Source: Astropecten irregularis (taxonomy: Eukaryota > Echinodermata > Asteroidea > Paxillosida > Astropectinidae). Taken from it: a DNA stretch of 64,000 nucleotides. Every line of letters starts with the position of its first letter. Position 1 is the stretch's first letter. The stretch is from positions 17,583,662-17,647,661 of the forward strand of contig OZ020252.1 in the NCBI GenBank assembly GCA_963971285.1, in the 5' to 3' direction. Positions 24,801-35,913 of the stretch are shown here, one piece after another. The notes below the pieces were generated by a model. That model saw only the letters and a list, made by a program, of their open reading frames with translations. It did no database searches and was not told the DNA's origin. The position numbers and the translations under genes were made by a program.

Positions 24801-27800
24801 AGAACGAAATCATTCAGTGTACCTGAATGACCAAAAAAAACTACAATGTTCACAGATTTGGGCTATTAACATATGCCTCTTACTGTTTGATTCATATGCA
24901 GTTGTGGCCTTAATATGCAAGCTGGCATATCATGTGCAATGCTTTAGTCATTATGCCTCGCAATGCAATCAGTGCCTTAAATGTGAAACTAACGAGCAAC
25001 AAGGAAATATTTATCAGGCGATTAAAAATAGCAACATTACAGAATGTTTTAATTTTCCTGATACTATATACAGACAAATCATTCTTCCATTAATGGAACA
25101 AGCATTACCTGTGCCTCTGGGTACGATGTTTCTACTGGCTCGGCCCGGCTGGGACTACTTTCTTCAGCTGGCGCGGCACTGACCTCCTCCGAAGTCTTAC
25201 GAGTCACCTTCAGACGAAGCACGTCTCTCTCCTTGCGGGCGACCTTTTTGGCTTCTGTTAGTTCCTCTGGTTTAAAAAAGAAAAACATGACAATTTTTTT
25301 TAAAAGACTTTAAAGGTAGTATCATACTTTGGTAAGACACCAAAACAAAAATGTTCACAGATTTATGTATAACTTACAGGGTATGAAGATGGTTGTGATA
25401 GAAACATACAGTTAAAATTCGTCCGCCTGAAATGGTGTATTTATCCAGAAATTAGTAAAACAACGACCGAAAATCTTTTTGATCTTTTAAAAGATCCAAA
25501 ATAAAAGAGAAAAGACTTAAGAAATACTGTGACTGTTTTTCACTGATTTCTCAAAAAGTGGGCATCGTATGGAACAGATGATTGTTGCTGTATCTGTCTT
25601 GATATGTTTGCCGATGAATCTGTAATTTCTTTGATAAAAACCAAAGTATGATATTACCTTTAAGGGTAATTTCATCATCGTCACATTAATATCTAGTTTT
25701 GGAAAAATCAACACCATGTAATTTGGGCTGGTGATACACAAAGATTTTAAAAAAGAAAAATTGACTGGAGCGGGATTCGAACCGGCGACATTCAGTCAAT
25801 TTCCCCTGTGGTTATTTGATAATTTCAAAGATGAGAGAAAAGGAAAAATAATGTATAAGGCAATATAAACAGACAATTGGAATGGATTCTCATTTTCCTT
25901 TTAAAAACCAACATGACCAACCCCGCTTCATGATATTACTTCTAAAATGTTCAATTTATAATAGGATTCATGAACCTTACATATCAGCTCCTCAATTTAA
26001 TAAAATAAAAATATGAATACTGCATGCATTCTTTGGGAAATTACAAAATCCACTTCAGCCGTGCCTTTTCATAACCTCCTCCCCATTATGGGTTTTCTTC
26101 TTTCGTTCCCTTCATATACTTTCCAAGAGTGAGGGCAAATGAAGCGTTAAGAGAGAGTTCGGATCTCAGCTGTGGCAAATAAATAACACGCACCTAGATT
26201 AGCCAATGGCTAGTGCCTACAGCTAGTTCTCCCATAGACTTATTAACATTGCTAGAGAATTTGTAACAGGATTGGACAGGTTTCAAAACACCTGGCGGTT
26301 ATTTCTGGAAGCGAGCATCCTTGCAGAAAGAAACTCGTCTAGACTAAGTAATCGCACTTTCTTGAAGCCTCCAAGTCCCCGTCCTCTTGGAAAGGAGGAC
26401 AAATATTGGTTCATATTGGGTTCCAGTTAGGTTTGTTCCCTGCATCCTGCGTGTACATGTATAAATGAGCCCCTCATTTGATGAGGAAGCCCAGCATTCC
26501 TCGCCTGAAATGGTTGTGCAATAACGCCAAGATGACTCATTGTCACTTGTCTCTACAGCGTAGTACCGGTACCCCCAAAACGCCTACATCATCATACTCC
26601 ATTTTGAGATCCGCAGTAAATGAACAGTCAAAAATGGCTAATCAGTAAGCTGTTATGCAAACAACTTGTTTACAGAGTGACTACGACCTTCAGAAAGATG
26701 GCCCTCACATACATAAAGTGTCATCACAAAATAAACACATTCTACCAAAAAGTACCCTGCTCCATTTTTTCTCTTCACCACCCCATGTTCTTTTCGTAGA
26801 CTGGCAAAACCAACACCGACAGATACATGCTCACTACTGTGGGCCTTTACAAACCCCGGATAAGGCTGCGGCTGCAGCTTTGGCTCCATTTCTTACATCC
26901 ATTTTAAAGAAATGGGTATCAAATTAGAGGCTCTGGGATATGGTTTCGAAGTGCATACTCTGTTTCGAACAAGAAAACGGAGCTTCAACCTCGGGGAAAA
27001 ACCACAACCTGTATTTTCAGCTTTTAGATGATGGAGCCTAAGCCCGAGCCTAAGCCCAAGCCCAAGCTCAAGCCCAAGTGGTGGTGTATTCATCACAAAG
27101 TCAGAGTCAGACAAGCAGAAATACTGATTCTTTAAGTTACCCGGTACAACATTACCTAGTCAGTGTATACAGTTTTTACAATATTTGTCATGTCATTACA
27201 TGTCAATCTCCAAGATAAAAAACGGGGCGATTATGGTCTGAAAGTATTACTCAAACCAGCCTAAAAGGTAGGCCAACCAAGCTTAAATTAATATCCCTTT
27301 TATAATAATGTTGCCTTCAATTCTCTTCTTCAGCTAAAATATAAAAGTAGAGCAAAGTAAAACTTTCAACCCCCTCCCCTTCAAAACAAAAAGGAGTTCC
27401 CACGGAAACAATGAGTCACCGCCAGCCAAGAGATTACGAAGCCATTGCTTCTTCCTTGGTTTAACGTTACCTCTCCCTACACTTGGCTACGTTCTGACCT
27501 CAGTTAATGGAACGGGTCCAAGAATATCAAACATATTTCATTTTGTAATTCAATCTTTTCTGAAATTAATACAAGACATGAACCTGAAGCCAACACAAAA
27601 ATACTTGTGTTTCCAAATACAGTAAAATCAGATAATCGTTTTTAAAGTTAAAGTACTGGTTTGGTACAAATAAAAAAATAAAATCTTTAGTTTCTGTTTA
27701 AAAAGTTCAATATTTTAGCAAAACCTATTTAGTATTTCTAAAAATTCTTTCCCGAATTATGGCCCAATGACCAGGGAAGATAACAGTCTGTACAGTGCTA

Positions 27801-30800
27801 TGATCTTCTTGTAAGGGCACTTTATAAAAGCCTGTTATTACTATTTATATGTAAATCTGTCCCCTAAAAGAAAAAAAAAACTGTAATAATCAAACACTAT
27901 GCAGAAACACAAAATAATGAATATTCATGAGCTTCAAGTTCGATTAGACTGTAAATGCCATGATCACCAGATCATTCTAAAAATAGACTGCCAACAATGC
28001 ACCATTTCAATGGCTCGATACAACAAAGGAATATTTCAACAAACAACATCTGCAGCCCCGGTGGAAAACATGAATTCACATTGATCAAAAGCCGGAACTT
28101 TTAACCTTGGACTGCACGTTCATTGTCAATATGAGAACAAAACCAGGAATACAAAAGATGCAGCATTCAAAAACCTTTGTTTCGCTTTTGGTTAGAAAAT
28201 AAATAATAATATCAACAATAAAAACATAGGCTTATAACAATGAAATCATAATTTTATAAACAAAAGTGGTGACTTACCCTCGGAACTCAGAGTAATCTGT
28301 GAATTAGAAAACAAAGGGAGGAAAATGAATTAAATTTCAAAATCATAAAACAAGGGTACATGTTCAAATTGTACATAATGTCCAACCATCACATTCATTT
28401 CAGTATTCTAATGTATTCTGTTAAAATTAATGGTACAATCATCAAATAACCACAAGGGAAACTGACTGAATTTTAAATTCATTGAAAAGTGAACAAAGAC
28501 AAATTGACTGGAGCGGGATTTGCAACCTCCGTACAGGCACTCTACCAAATGAGCTATGATCCAGCACTACGTTGGTAGTATCCCTAATTTAGTCAATTAT
28601 CTTTGTTATCCCGCTCCAGTCAATTTTTCTTTGTTCACTTTCCAATGACTGAAAATTAATGAAATGAAAAATAATGGTAACTAGTAATGATAAAATTTTC
28701 TTCATATGGCCCAAGACAGGACTGTGTACAAACTGAACTAGCCTAGGCATAACAATGATATTTCAGTCTAGAAGCCTCGCCAGGTCATGTTTGTGCATGT
28801 ATCTTGAGGCGCAGTTTATAAATATTTCCAGTAATGATAACAAAGGCTTGGATTAAGTATTGTTGTGTAGCCATGAATTGTAAATTAGCATAACAAAAGC
28901 TATGTCGCTCCTAAAAATCAACCTTCAATCTCTTGGCCACTTATGAACCAATACACTAACACTTTAACTCCAACAAAGGATTTCCTTCCCCCCCCCCCCC
29001 CTCAAAAAAAAAAAACACCAAAAAATCATTATTTAAAATCCAAGATTTCAGATAATCATAAAAAGCAAATTTCCAGTGATAAATCAGGTTACAAACACAT
29101 GGTATGTTCTTTATAATTTTGTCAGGGATTATAGTGTGTTTTATCCTTAGTGGAATTAACATAAATTTTATACTACAAGGAAAATAGAAGAAAATAGACT
29201 TTATTTTTGAAAGGCCTTTATTTTAAATTTTTAGATGAAAAGTTTTTAACAAGCCTTCAAAGGCACTTATTATCAGATGTTTACTGAACATCTATGACAC
29301 CTTGCCTCTAAACTGATTAACACCCCCCCCCAAAAAAAAAAAATAATAAAAATAAATGAATAAATAAATAAATAAATCATTTTCTGTGCTCAGTGTGCTG
29401 CATGCAATCAACGGTCAATCTGAGTAGATTTATGTGATATTATTTCCCTCAGAAAGCGTTGCAATGTAAACTGAAAAAAATTATTTTCTATGGATAAACG
29501 TAGATGCTTGCAACATTATCGCAAAGCGATGCATAAATTTGCAATCTATCTAAGCAAATTGGACATTTCCTCACCTCATCATTTTCATCATCCATATACT
29601 TGACAGCAATCTCAGTCACATCCACGTAGCATTTGAGCTGTTTGAAGTAGAAAAGAAAATACATTATGTATTATCAAAAGGTACAGGATTGGTAACATGC
29701 TCAAACAGAAATGTTCACAGATTTAAGTATAACTTTCAGGGTATGAAGATGGTGCTGGTAGAAACATACCGTTAAATTATTTCAGGGCACAATTGCAGAA
29801 TACCCCGCCACTCATCTCTCCCACCTCGTAGCCAGCTACACAGACACGCTCTACTGATCACACAAAAGGCCTATAACTAGGTGTGACGGCTTCACTTCGT
29901 TTCCTCGTAGCCGCGTAGCTACTTCCCCAGACCCACATTGGACTTAGAATTGTTTCCAACCTTTCCTTCCCCATTCACTTTGCGTGGTTCATAGGGATGC
30001 CTCGTTCTCTAAAACGCTGTACACAACACATGGGCCTAGTTAGTTTGCACAAAGTACAATTCTTTTTGGCCATTCGTGATTCGCTCGACCTCGTAGCCAT
30101 TGAATTTAAGGGGGTATTTTCGCGTGGCGGAGTATTCTCCAATTGCTCCTACTTCAGCCTGAAACCAATGTTTGCATGCCATAATACCATGCCATATACT
30201 TTTTATAAATAGTGGGTATTTTGTTCACTCATTTGATACCGAACAGCAGTGGAAAGGAGCATTCACATTCCAGCACATTTCCACTGCTGCAGCTGCTGCT
30301 GTGCCAAATGAGATGACGAAATACCCACTATACGTCACGTGATGGCATGTAAACATTGATTAGGCAATTAAATCAATCTTTATGAAACCAGCAAACATTC
30401 CGGGATTGTGATAAGACGGGATCCCCAAATCACATTGATTATTTTACCTCTTACATTGTCATTGCTTCTTCTCCTTAAAAATGATACTTCCAAATTTCAG
30501 CAAATGTTCCTGGGACCTTAAAAAAGCCTAGATTGAAGAAATTTGTGCAACATTTCAGTGTTAACATGCAATTTTCTTACGTGTTTCTTGTAAACTTGAA
30601 AACAGCCAATCTAATCACGTGAGGACATTTTGTCTGGTCTGGTTAGTCTAGTGTCCAGACCCAACAGATCAAAAGTGTTCAAAATGTCAAAATGAGTAGA
30701 AACCAGACTATTCTCGTCTGTGGCCGTCCGTGCAGCTGTGAAATGTTACATCTTTGTTACCGTTTTAACCCCACAATTTCCATCAAAAATCAAAGCACTG

Positions 30801-31292
30801 CCCTCTTGCCACAAAATTAACCTTAGAGGACACAACAAACATATATTTAGATACGCAACTTTCCAAAAAGTAGTTTTCCTTTCCTTTATACTTTTGGGAC
30901 CGGTCTTATCACAATCCCAATGTAAACATTGGTTAGGGGCCTACGCAATTCAATCAATCTTTATCAGTTTATGAAACCAGCAAAACAGGGAATTTCTCTT
31001 CAAGTTTAAGATTTAATAAATAATAATAGTACTGGTGGTAAAACTCTGTCTTCTTGCTCAATTATTTCTAGAGGTAGACCCATAACCTTTGAATTTGTAA
31101 TGACGTATCCTAGATTCCTAGATATAAAATTCAGACCCCCAAAAATAACACATTTGTGAGAAACCATGGATCGATCTTTGGAGGAAAGAAACTTACCATC
31201 GCTTCCAGATTGACCCAATTTGTGCAGTATTCGAGCCTGAGAATCTCGCTTCGCCCCTCGAATTCCACGTCCACAGCGAAGAGTTCTCCCAT
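15893..31292 (-). CDS. NBR1: NBR1 selective-autophagy cargo receptor, complete, 18 coding exons
   Basis: Coding exons (minus): 31292-31197, 29637-29575, 28296-28278, 25266-25109, 24607-24200, 23607-23481, 22987-22915, 22447-22259, 22078-21725, 21452-21317, 20780-20562, 20444-20204, 19648-19463, 18967-18822, 18570-17554, 17104-16950, 16674-16578 and 16087-15893. They total 3879 nt and join in frame to 1292 aa, longer than vertebrate NBR1 (about 970). Domains in order: N-terminal PB1 (1 to about 85, with acidic YMDDENDE); Ser-rich linker; ZZ finger (about 290-340, CDNCN...CIDYDLCEEC); charged coiled coil (about 379-450); four-tryptophan Nbr1 domain (about 497-614, LPDDTHMQPGTKFTKSW and LKFLWGN); LIR FEIV at 775-778 inside DDFEIVPLPDCFD; a repeat-bearing region (about 806-1144); and a C-terminal UBA (about 1245-1285, DKLVEMGFGNRQRN). 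The family binds ubiquitin by UBA and Atg8/LC3 by LIR, and polymerises with p62 by PB1. The identification is firm. Confidence 0.96.
16194..16337. mobile_element. MITE family 1, copy b
   Basis: Diverged copy in the last NBR1 intron. It keeps the ends (AATTCACCAAACTAATCAC and GATTTGTGAAATAGACCTC), and the core TAGGATGCATTGAAGCCCTA and GCCTATCCTTCATGA. Confidence 0.7.
17554..18570 (-). other. NBR1 exon 15: array of a 14-residue repeat
   Basis: This 1017-nt exon encodes residues 806-1144. Seven cores of exactly 14 residues end in Gln-Thr, with QT at 849, 885, 911, 935, 972, 1008 and 1045; an eighth core (1058-1071) lacks QT. The consensus is V-D-x-L-F-N-x-x-H-x-x-x-Q-T, best seen as VDALFNMAHTEAQT, VDRLYMTVHSGAQT and VDALFNTSHTHSQT. 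Well-spaced copies are 36-37 residues apart, joined by Ser/Thr/Ala-rich linkers. Three copies contain LIR-like tetrads: FVRV, FLNI and YMTV. I do not know this array in vertebrate NBR1. Confidence 0.85.
18822..18967 (-). other. NBR1 exon 14: LIR (Atg8-binding) exon
   Basis: The exon encodes residues 757-805. It contains DDFLDDFEIVPLPDCFDP, in which FEIV is the W/F/Y-x-x-L/I/V Atg8-family interaction core preceded by acidic residues. The following LPDCFD matches the conserved downstream context of the vertebrate NBR1 LIR. Confidence 0.93.
20562..21452 (-). other. NBR1 exons 10-11: four-tryptophan (Nbr1) domain
   Basis: Exons 21452-21317 and 20780-20562 join in phase 0 as ...AWNQDTK|LKFLWGN. 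Conserved tryptophans are seen in TKSWIMKN, AAWNQ, FLWGN, SHWRL and RVWCS. This immunoglobulin-like domain is the defining feature of the NBR1 family. Confidence 0.94.
22259..22987 (-). other. NBR1 exons 7-8: ZZ zinc finger
   Basis: Exons 22987-22915 and 22447-22259 join within YKCG|HCID. Zinc ligands are visible in ICDNCN, YKCGHC, DLCEEC and VHHPSHVF, in ZZ-type order. Confidence 0.93.
23714..23853. mobile_element. TTAA-flanked MITE family 2, short copy
   Basis: Begins TTAAAGGTTGTATCATACTT and ends AAGTATGATACTACCTTTAA. Only about 140 bp remain between the inverted ends, so this is an internally deleted relative of the copies at 25310-25663 and 41522-41888. It lies in an NBR1 intron. Confidence 0.8.
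23985..24199. repeat. minisatellite, 11-bp unit TCTTGGGGCGG
   Basis: About 19 imperfect copies of an 11-bp unit (TCTTGGGGCGG, variants TCTTGGGGCAG and TCTTAGGGCGG). On the transcribed strand it is C-rich (CCGCCCCAAGA). It starts immediately at the donor GTAAGACTGCC of NBR1 exon 5, so the repeat abuts the splice site. Confidence 0.85.
24200..24607 (-). other. NBR1 exon 5 with Ser-repeat microsatellite
   Basis: The exon encodes residues 113-248, a disordered linker between PB1 and ZZ. An AGC/AGT run at about 24467-24523 encodes around 17 nearly uninterrupted serines (from residue 143), with one Thr inside. The frame holds through the run. Confidence 0.9.
25310..25663. mobile_element. TTAA-flanked MITE family 2, full copy
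   Basis: TTAA followed by AGGTAGTATCATACTTTGG at the left, and its complement CCAAAGTATGATATTACCT followed by TTAA at the right, span 354 bp. The interior carries ATGTTCACAGATTTATG and GATCTTTTAAAAGATC, shared with 37478-37770 and 41522-41888. It sits next to NBR1 exon 4. Confidence 0.85.
25757..25840 (-). mobile_element. tRNA-like repeat family B, partial
   Basis: AAAAATTGACTGGAGCGGG followed by ATTCGAACCGGCGACATTCAG is the complement of the family B 3' half. It continues into CAATTTCCCCTGTGGTTATT, also seen at 9125-9295. Most of the tRNA-like region is deleted. Confidence 0.65.
26985..27085. repeat. AAGCCC/GAGCCT hexamer tandem repeat
   Basis: At about 27037-27079 the sequence reads as variants of AAGCCC (GAGCCTAAGCCCGAGCCTAA and on), about seven hexamers. 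It is in a large NBR1 intron. Confidence 0.7.
27762..27848 (+). mobile_element. SINE tail fragment
   Basis: CCCAATGACCAGGGAAGATA, CAGTGCTATGATC and a terminal TTTATAAAAGCCTGTTATTA resemble the 3' body of the SINE at 329-660 and related echinoderm SINEs. The tRNA-like head is missing. Confidence 0.45.
28278..28296 (-). other. NBR1 exon 3: 19-nt microexon
   Basis: ATTACTCTGAGTTCCGAGG is flanked by an acceptor ending TTCACAG and a donor GTAAGTC. It supplies ITLSSE plus one base and is needed to join phase 0 (exon 2) to phase 1 (exon 4) inside the PB1 domain; the result ITLSSEEELTEAKK fits the PB1 fold end. Confidence 0.88.
28440..28665. mobile_element. tRNA-like repeat family B, palindromic copy
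   Basis: Arms are AAGTGAACAAAGACAAATTG followed by ACTGGAGCGGGAT at the left and ATCCCGCTCCAGTCAA followed by TTTTTCTTTGTTCACTTTC at the right. Between them lies a degenerate tRNA-like segment in complement (GCACTCTACCAAATGAGCTAT). It is built like 14575-14830. Confidence 0.75.
29680..29790. mobile_element. partial MITE family 2/3 end
   Basis: GGATTGGTAACATGCTCAAAC, AATGTTCACAGATTTAAGT and AGGGTATGAAGATGGTGCTG are the complement of the common 3' end of families 2 and 3. One end only is present, 40 bp upstream of NBR1 exon 2. Confidence 0.65.
30209..30332. repeat. 124-bp near-palindromic foldback
   Basis: Outer arms ATAGTGGGTATTTTG and AAATACCCACTAT, middle arms CTCATTTG and CAAATGAG, and inner arms CAGCAGTGGAAA and TTTCCACTGCTG pair in nested order. 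Only the short centre is unpaired. It lies in NBR1 intron 1 and would form a long hairpin in transcripts of either strand. Confidence 0.8.
30334..30342. promoter_or_regulatory. CLEAR-like E-box in NBR1 intron 1
   Basis: GTCACGTGA matches nine of ten bases of the CLEAR palindrome. A second TCACGTGA is at 30615-30622 and a TCATGTGA M-box type site at 31461-31468, about 170 bp upstream of the NBR1 ATG. MiT/TFE control of autophagy genes is established in vertebrates; control here is inferred. Confidence 0.4.
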
Positions 31293-31860
31293 CGCGTATG
31301 ACTAAAAAACTCGTTAATCTCAGATAAATTGCTGTAAAGCCAAATCAGCACTAACTTGAAATGGAATATTTATTTCTGTAGATGATGTCGATTCTTTCTT
31401 TTTCCAGTCATTACGATGTTTACAAAATGGCTAACAATGTTGTGATCAGAGCCTCCTTTGTCATGTGATAATCCTCCGCGTCAAAAAATAAACCTAACTA
31501 CTTTTCAGATTTTTAACCAAAACGGGTTCATTTGTATGCTTAATTATACTCGAAAATTGCATGTGATATTTGATGATTCTTCTTTGATGTAATTTAACGA
31601 TTCTCTTTGATCAAAACGTTCACTTACACTAAACTCGTCATACGCGGATGAATAAGACGAGTCAGATATAAATAAACATGATGTCATGCAGTTTTGCAAT
31701 AGCGCATGAAAGCCGGTTGATGGCGCTCTTCCATTTTAACACCTTTAAAAATGTCACTTCTGAAAATGGCGCAAGTTTCTGAAACTTGTCTTCTAAGGCA
31801 TGCAACTTCAACGTGAGCAGTCTATAAAGTACACGTTTTGTGGAAGCGAAACCAGAGATG

Positions 31861-32028
31861 TATGACAAGTTATCCTTTTGGTGTCAGGGCCATGAAGAAA
31901 ACTTTGTCGCTTGTTTCAAGTACCCGAAAACCTGCAACGTGCTACAGTGACATGTTCATCGTGAATTTGGACAATCCGAGAGCAGACGTTTCTTCAAACA
32001 TCCATGCACGACTGCAGTACAACAGGTA
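31861..32028 (+). other. possible first coding exon, divergent from NBR1
   Basis: An ATG at 31861 opens 55 codons (MTSYPFGVRAMKKTLSLVSS and on, ending LQYN) that run into a fair donor, CAACAG|GTAAAG, near 32028. The basic, Ser/Thr-rich start could be a mitochondrial presequence. No following exon was found downstream on this strand, so this may be chance. Product not recognised. Confidence 0.18.
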
Positions 32029-35000
32029 AAGTATAAAGCAATGAAGTGTACTAACTCGGTCATTGGCCTATGAAAAATCATGCTCTCTCTATATATGTAC
32101 ATATGTGAATCAATAAAACCCCGTTTCCTAGTAGATAAAATAACAATTCCTGCACTTTCTGTTGAACCCATAACTCACACTTTTCAAGACAGGTCAAAAC
32201 AAATATATGTAGGCCCTACAAATATTACATATTTACCTACATGGGAGTTGGGGGACTGTGAGTGTGACCTTGCATAGGGCTTGTTCTCTTTCAGTGCTGA
32301 ATCAAATTGAACAATATTGCCAATAAAATGTAACGCCCCCCGCCCATTTTTTTTATCGTGGCCCCTTTGGTTCAAAGTGTACAGTCTTATGTATTTATCT
32401 ACATGTATTTTGAATCTATGGAGAAATGAGAGCTGCCCAGTGAAGACAAAAGTTACAAAAACTGTCATAAAAAAATGTGCCTTTCCAATCACCTGACAAC
32501 TTAAAAGACTTGAACGATGTAAAGGGTGTGCAGAAACTTCGTACCCTATTATTAACATAAAGGTAATACATGTTCCTATTGAAATCTCCAATTGCATAAA
32601 CTGACACACACAAAAATAATGATTAGAGTTTAGGCCGGAGGGCCTGACTCTTCGAACCTGCAATGGCAGGATCTTTCTCTTTCAGCCATTGAGAAAATTA
32701 ATGTTAGGATCATTGAAACGACAGCCTGACCCTCGATTCTAACTCTTTATAGCTTTGCATGTATATATTTCAGGTCATTGGTTTGGTTGATGAGCAGTTT
32801 GTAGCATTACTTACATTTTCTTTGTACAGTTAATGAATTGTATTGACAAAAACTAATAATGATGACATGATATTCTAATCGTTTGCTTTACATTAATTAT
32901 ATTGAATTTTTATGAATGAGGAAATAAATGTTATGAATAAAAAAAAATATTATTGTAATGTGGGGTATGTTTCAGATCATCTCTATTGAAAACAATACTA
33001 CATAAATGAACAGAAACAATCATCATATTGTGCTATGTACAAAACAAAATGCTTTTATTATCCAATTCAGCCATCACACATCAACAAGCACAATGCTGTT
33101 TTTATAATATAAAACAAATGCCCCAGCAGTGGTTGTATTTTGGCAAGAGGGGATTAAGAACAATACAAATTACAGTATCAATTTTGTTAATAATCAATTT
33201 GGAAAACAAAATTGGAAGTTCAAATTTTTTTGTCATTATCTACATTAAATTATTAATCATTTTACAATATTAATTTAGAGTCTAATCTTTCGCTTATGAT
33301 ACATCAAAACCAATTCATTCAAAAATATGTACTTTGCAGGGTATTTTTGTTATATTTACAGAATGTACACTAAGTTAATCAATAAAAACCACTAAGAGAT
33401 ACTAACACAATAATATCACACCAATTTTTACACACGAGCAATTAGCATCAAATTTAGTGAACGCGCGCATTCAGTAATTTCATTAGCTCACATAAATAAC
33501 TCATTTACGGATCATTTTTGCCAGACACACCATAGCCGGATGGATAAATGCGGATCTATTGGGGACAGAATAGGAAATCATGCTGACAAAACATGTTTTC
33601 ATGAATTTTTTCGACGTTGCCAAGTAATCGTTGGTATTTCTCCCTAAACAATGCTGGAAATTATCATTTCAATTCATTGGAATAACGTAATACATGTTCA
33701 AGGTAGAAATGTAAGAATAAAAGGCAATAACTCTAATATTACATGTATCATCATACCATTGATGAAGTCGTTAGGCCTATATATCTAAGTACAATTTTGA
33801 GATTCGTTGGTAAAGATGGAAGAATTCATTGGTAAGGAATGACAAAAAAAAAGTTTATCATGATTACTCAAACACACCGGTAGAGGGCGCTGGACGGACT
33901 CGGTGTCATCACCACAATTACAAATTGCCATCTTTAAAGAATGCCGATTTCCATTTTTGATCTTTTATTTTCGAATCATCGTCAACTGTATCATAGATAC
34001 GTTTTTATATATATCTATGAACTGTATCACCAAAGTTTGTAAAAGCGCCCTCTGTTGACTTAATGCTACAAAAAATGTTTACATTTTTTACCATTAATCA
34101 TAGAATATTAAATGAACCATTGAACAATAAATAAATAACCGTTTGTATTCAAGCATATTTGGCTTAAACTTATAGGCCTACCCATGAAACGAGTTTTGAA
34201 GTCTTTCCTCTTTTCAGATTAAAAAAATGGGTCTTCACAGTGGTATAATACCACACTGGAACAACAGAAATTACTTTTCGTCTGCTGTGCGTCAGGTTCG
34301 GAGATAATTTTGAAGAATTATCCGTGTACATATATTCACTTTAACCAAAACAAAAACAGTCGAGAAACTTTCAACATTTCTCTCGAATTTTCCCGTCAAG
34401 TCTCGTCAGTCATGAGATTGTCTTTCATCTCATTTGGCTATACACACAACCGCAATCACCACTTTCAAAACAGTACATGACAACAAGCTGAATAAATATA
34501 AACATGTTTTACATAATGCACACATGAATTCCACGGCAATGCTTGCATGGTAACGGGCAGTATTTCAGTCAATTAAAAAAAACAATATTTAAAAAAACAA
34601 AATGCCTTTTGCTGGTGACCATTCCCAAATTTAAGTTTACGAAATTCCACTTCGTAAAACCCTACGTTTTAGAAAATCACCCAGATAGATATAATAAAAC
34701 TTTCAAAAAGTGGGGGAAATACGTTTTTTCTTGACTTATTTTAAAAGAAATTACATGTAAATTGAAAAGTTTTTTCTGTTGTTTATGATAATATGATTTA
34801 CATTCATCATGACAAAAATGAACAATCCGTTTGATTTTTCCAACCATTTTGTATCGCGCCATTCGACCCAAATGTCGAAATGAACCGAAACTGGTGGAGT
34901 GAAATCGCTATACTTTAAATATTATTATATATTTAGCACTCGCGTTTTATTATGTACATTCATAGCTACCGTACTAGCCAATATCATGGATTTCCAGAAT

Positions 35001-35324
35001 GGGTCCCAGACCCAAGAATCTCCCAACTATAAAATTGTCTGTCATTTCTAAGATGTTTAATAAGAGTCGCCATGGAATCTTTGGGCAGGGAACCATACTA
35101 ATGGATCTCCTGCAATAGCAAAGTGTATTGTTTTGTTCATTGTGTTATTCTTGAGTGAGGTTTGTATCTTCGCATGATGTATGCAGATAAATTTGAGGCA
35201 GGCATCGGCATTTTCGCTCTATCTCATTCGCCGTTGCGATCTCACTTTCAAATCCCTCTCTTTTTTTGTAAAAAATAATGGAGGTAGACTCTAGTTTCTG
35301 TGTTAATGAGGCACAACAGTGCTG

Positions 35325-35370
35325 AATGGTTGTGCCGAATGGTTGTGCCGAATGGTTGTGCCGAATGGTT
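35325..35370. repeat. 13-bp tandem repeat AATGGTTGTGCCG
   Basis: Three exact copies (35325-35337, 35338-35350, 35351-35363) and a partial fourth. It is 3' of the Wnt stop codon. Confidence 0.9.
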
Positions 35371-35913
35371 GGTGAATTGTTACCGTCCTGCGCCCCGGCT
35401 CCTCCCGTTTTCCCGGTTATTTGGGAATATGCCATTATTTTTGGCCTAAAGGTGGCGCTCTATCGACGTCATTTGAGGCCTTTTTCGTTAAAACTTGGCT
35501 TGAGCCGTGGCTTCGGCTCCGTTTCATACATTCGTTTGAAAATATCATGCATCGGGAGCAAAGGCTTTTGGCTATGGATTTGATGTTGATATTCTGCATG
35601 ACTTCAACAAGAAAGTGTTTCCAATTCAATAGGAAATTCCATCGTGTATTTTCAGGTTTTAAATATAGAGACGAAACATGAAATGGGATGGCTCATGCCG
35701 AATGTTTCGAAAAGGATCTCGTGTGAAGTCGATCCCAAATGCCGAAATAAATTATAACGATAATGTATAATATTATGATATTTGATTTGAATTGGCTACA
35801 TTTGAAAATGTATTTCATTACATTACAAGTAAGTATAAACCATGATATGGCACAGTCATGTATAGGCCAATGATAACGTCTATATCGCTTTGGTATAGAT
35901 GAAATACGGTGAA

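Larger units (their letters stand above)
31293..35913. other. spacer between NBR1 and the Wnt gene
   Basis: It includes the NBR1 promoter side. No confident coding exon is seen. A GAAACGACAG/TTGATGAGCAG repeat lies at 32700-32815 and a 13-bp tandem repeat at 35325-35370. The sequence from 32800 to 35000 is very AT-rich. Confidence 0.6.
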
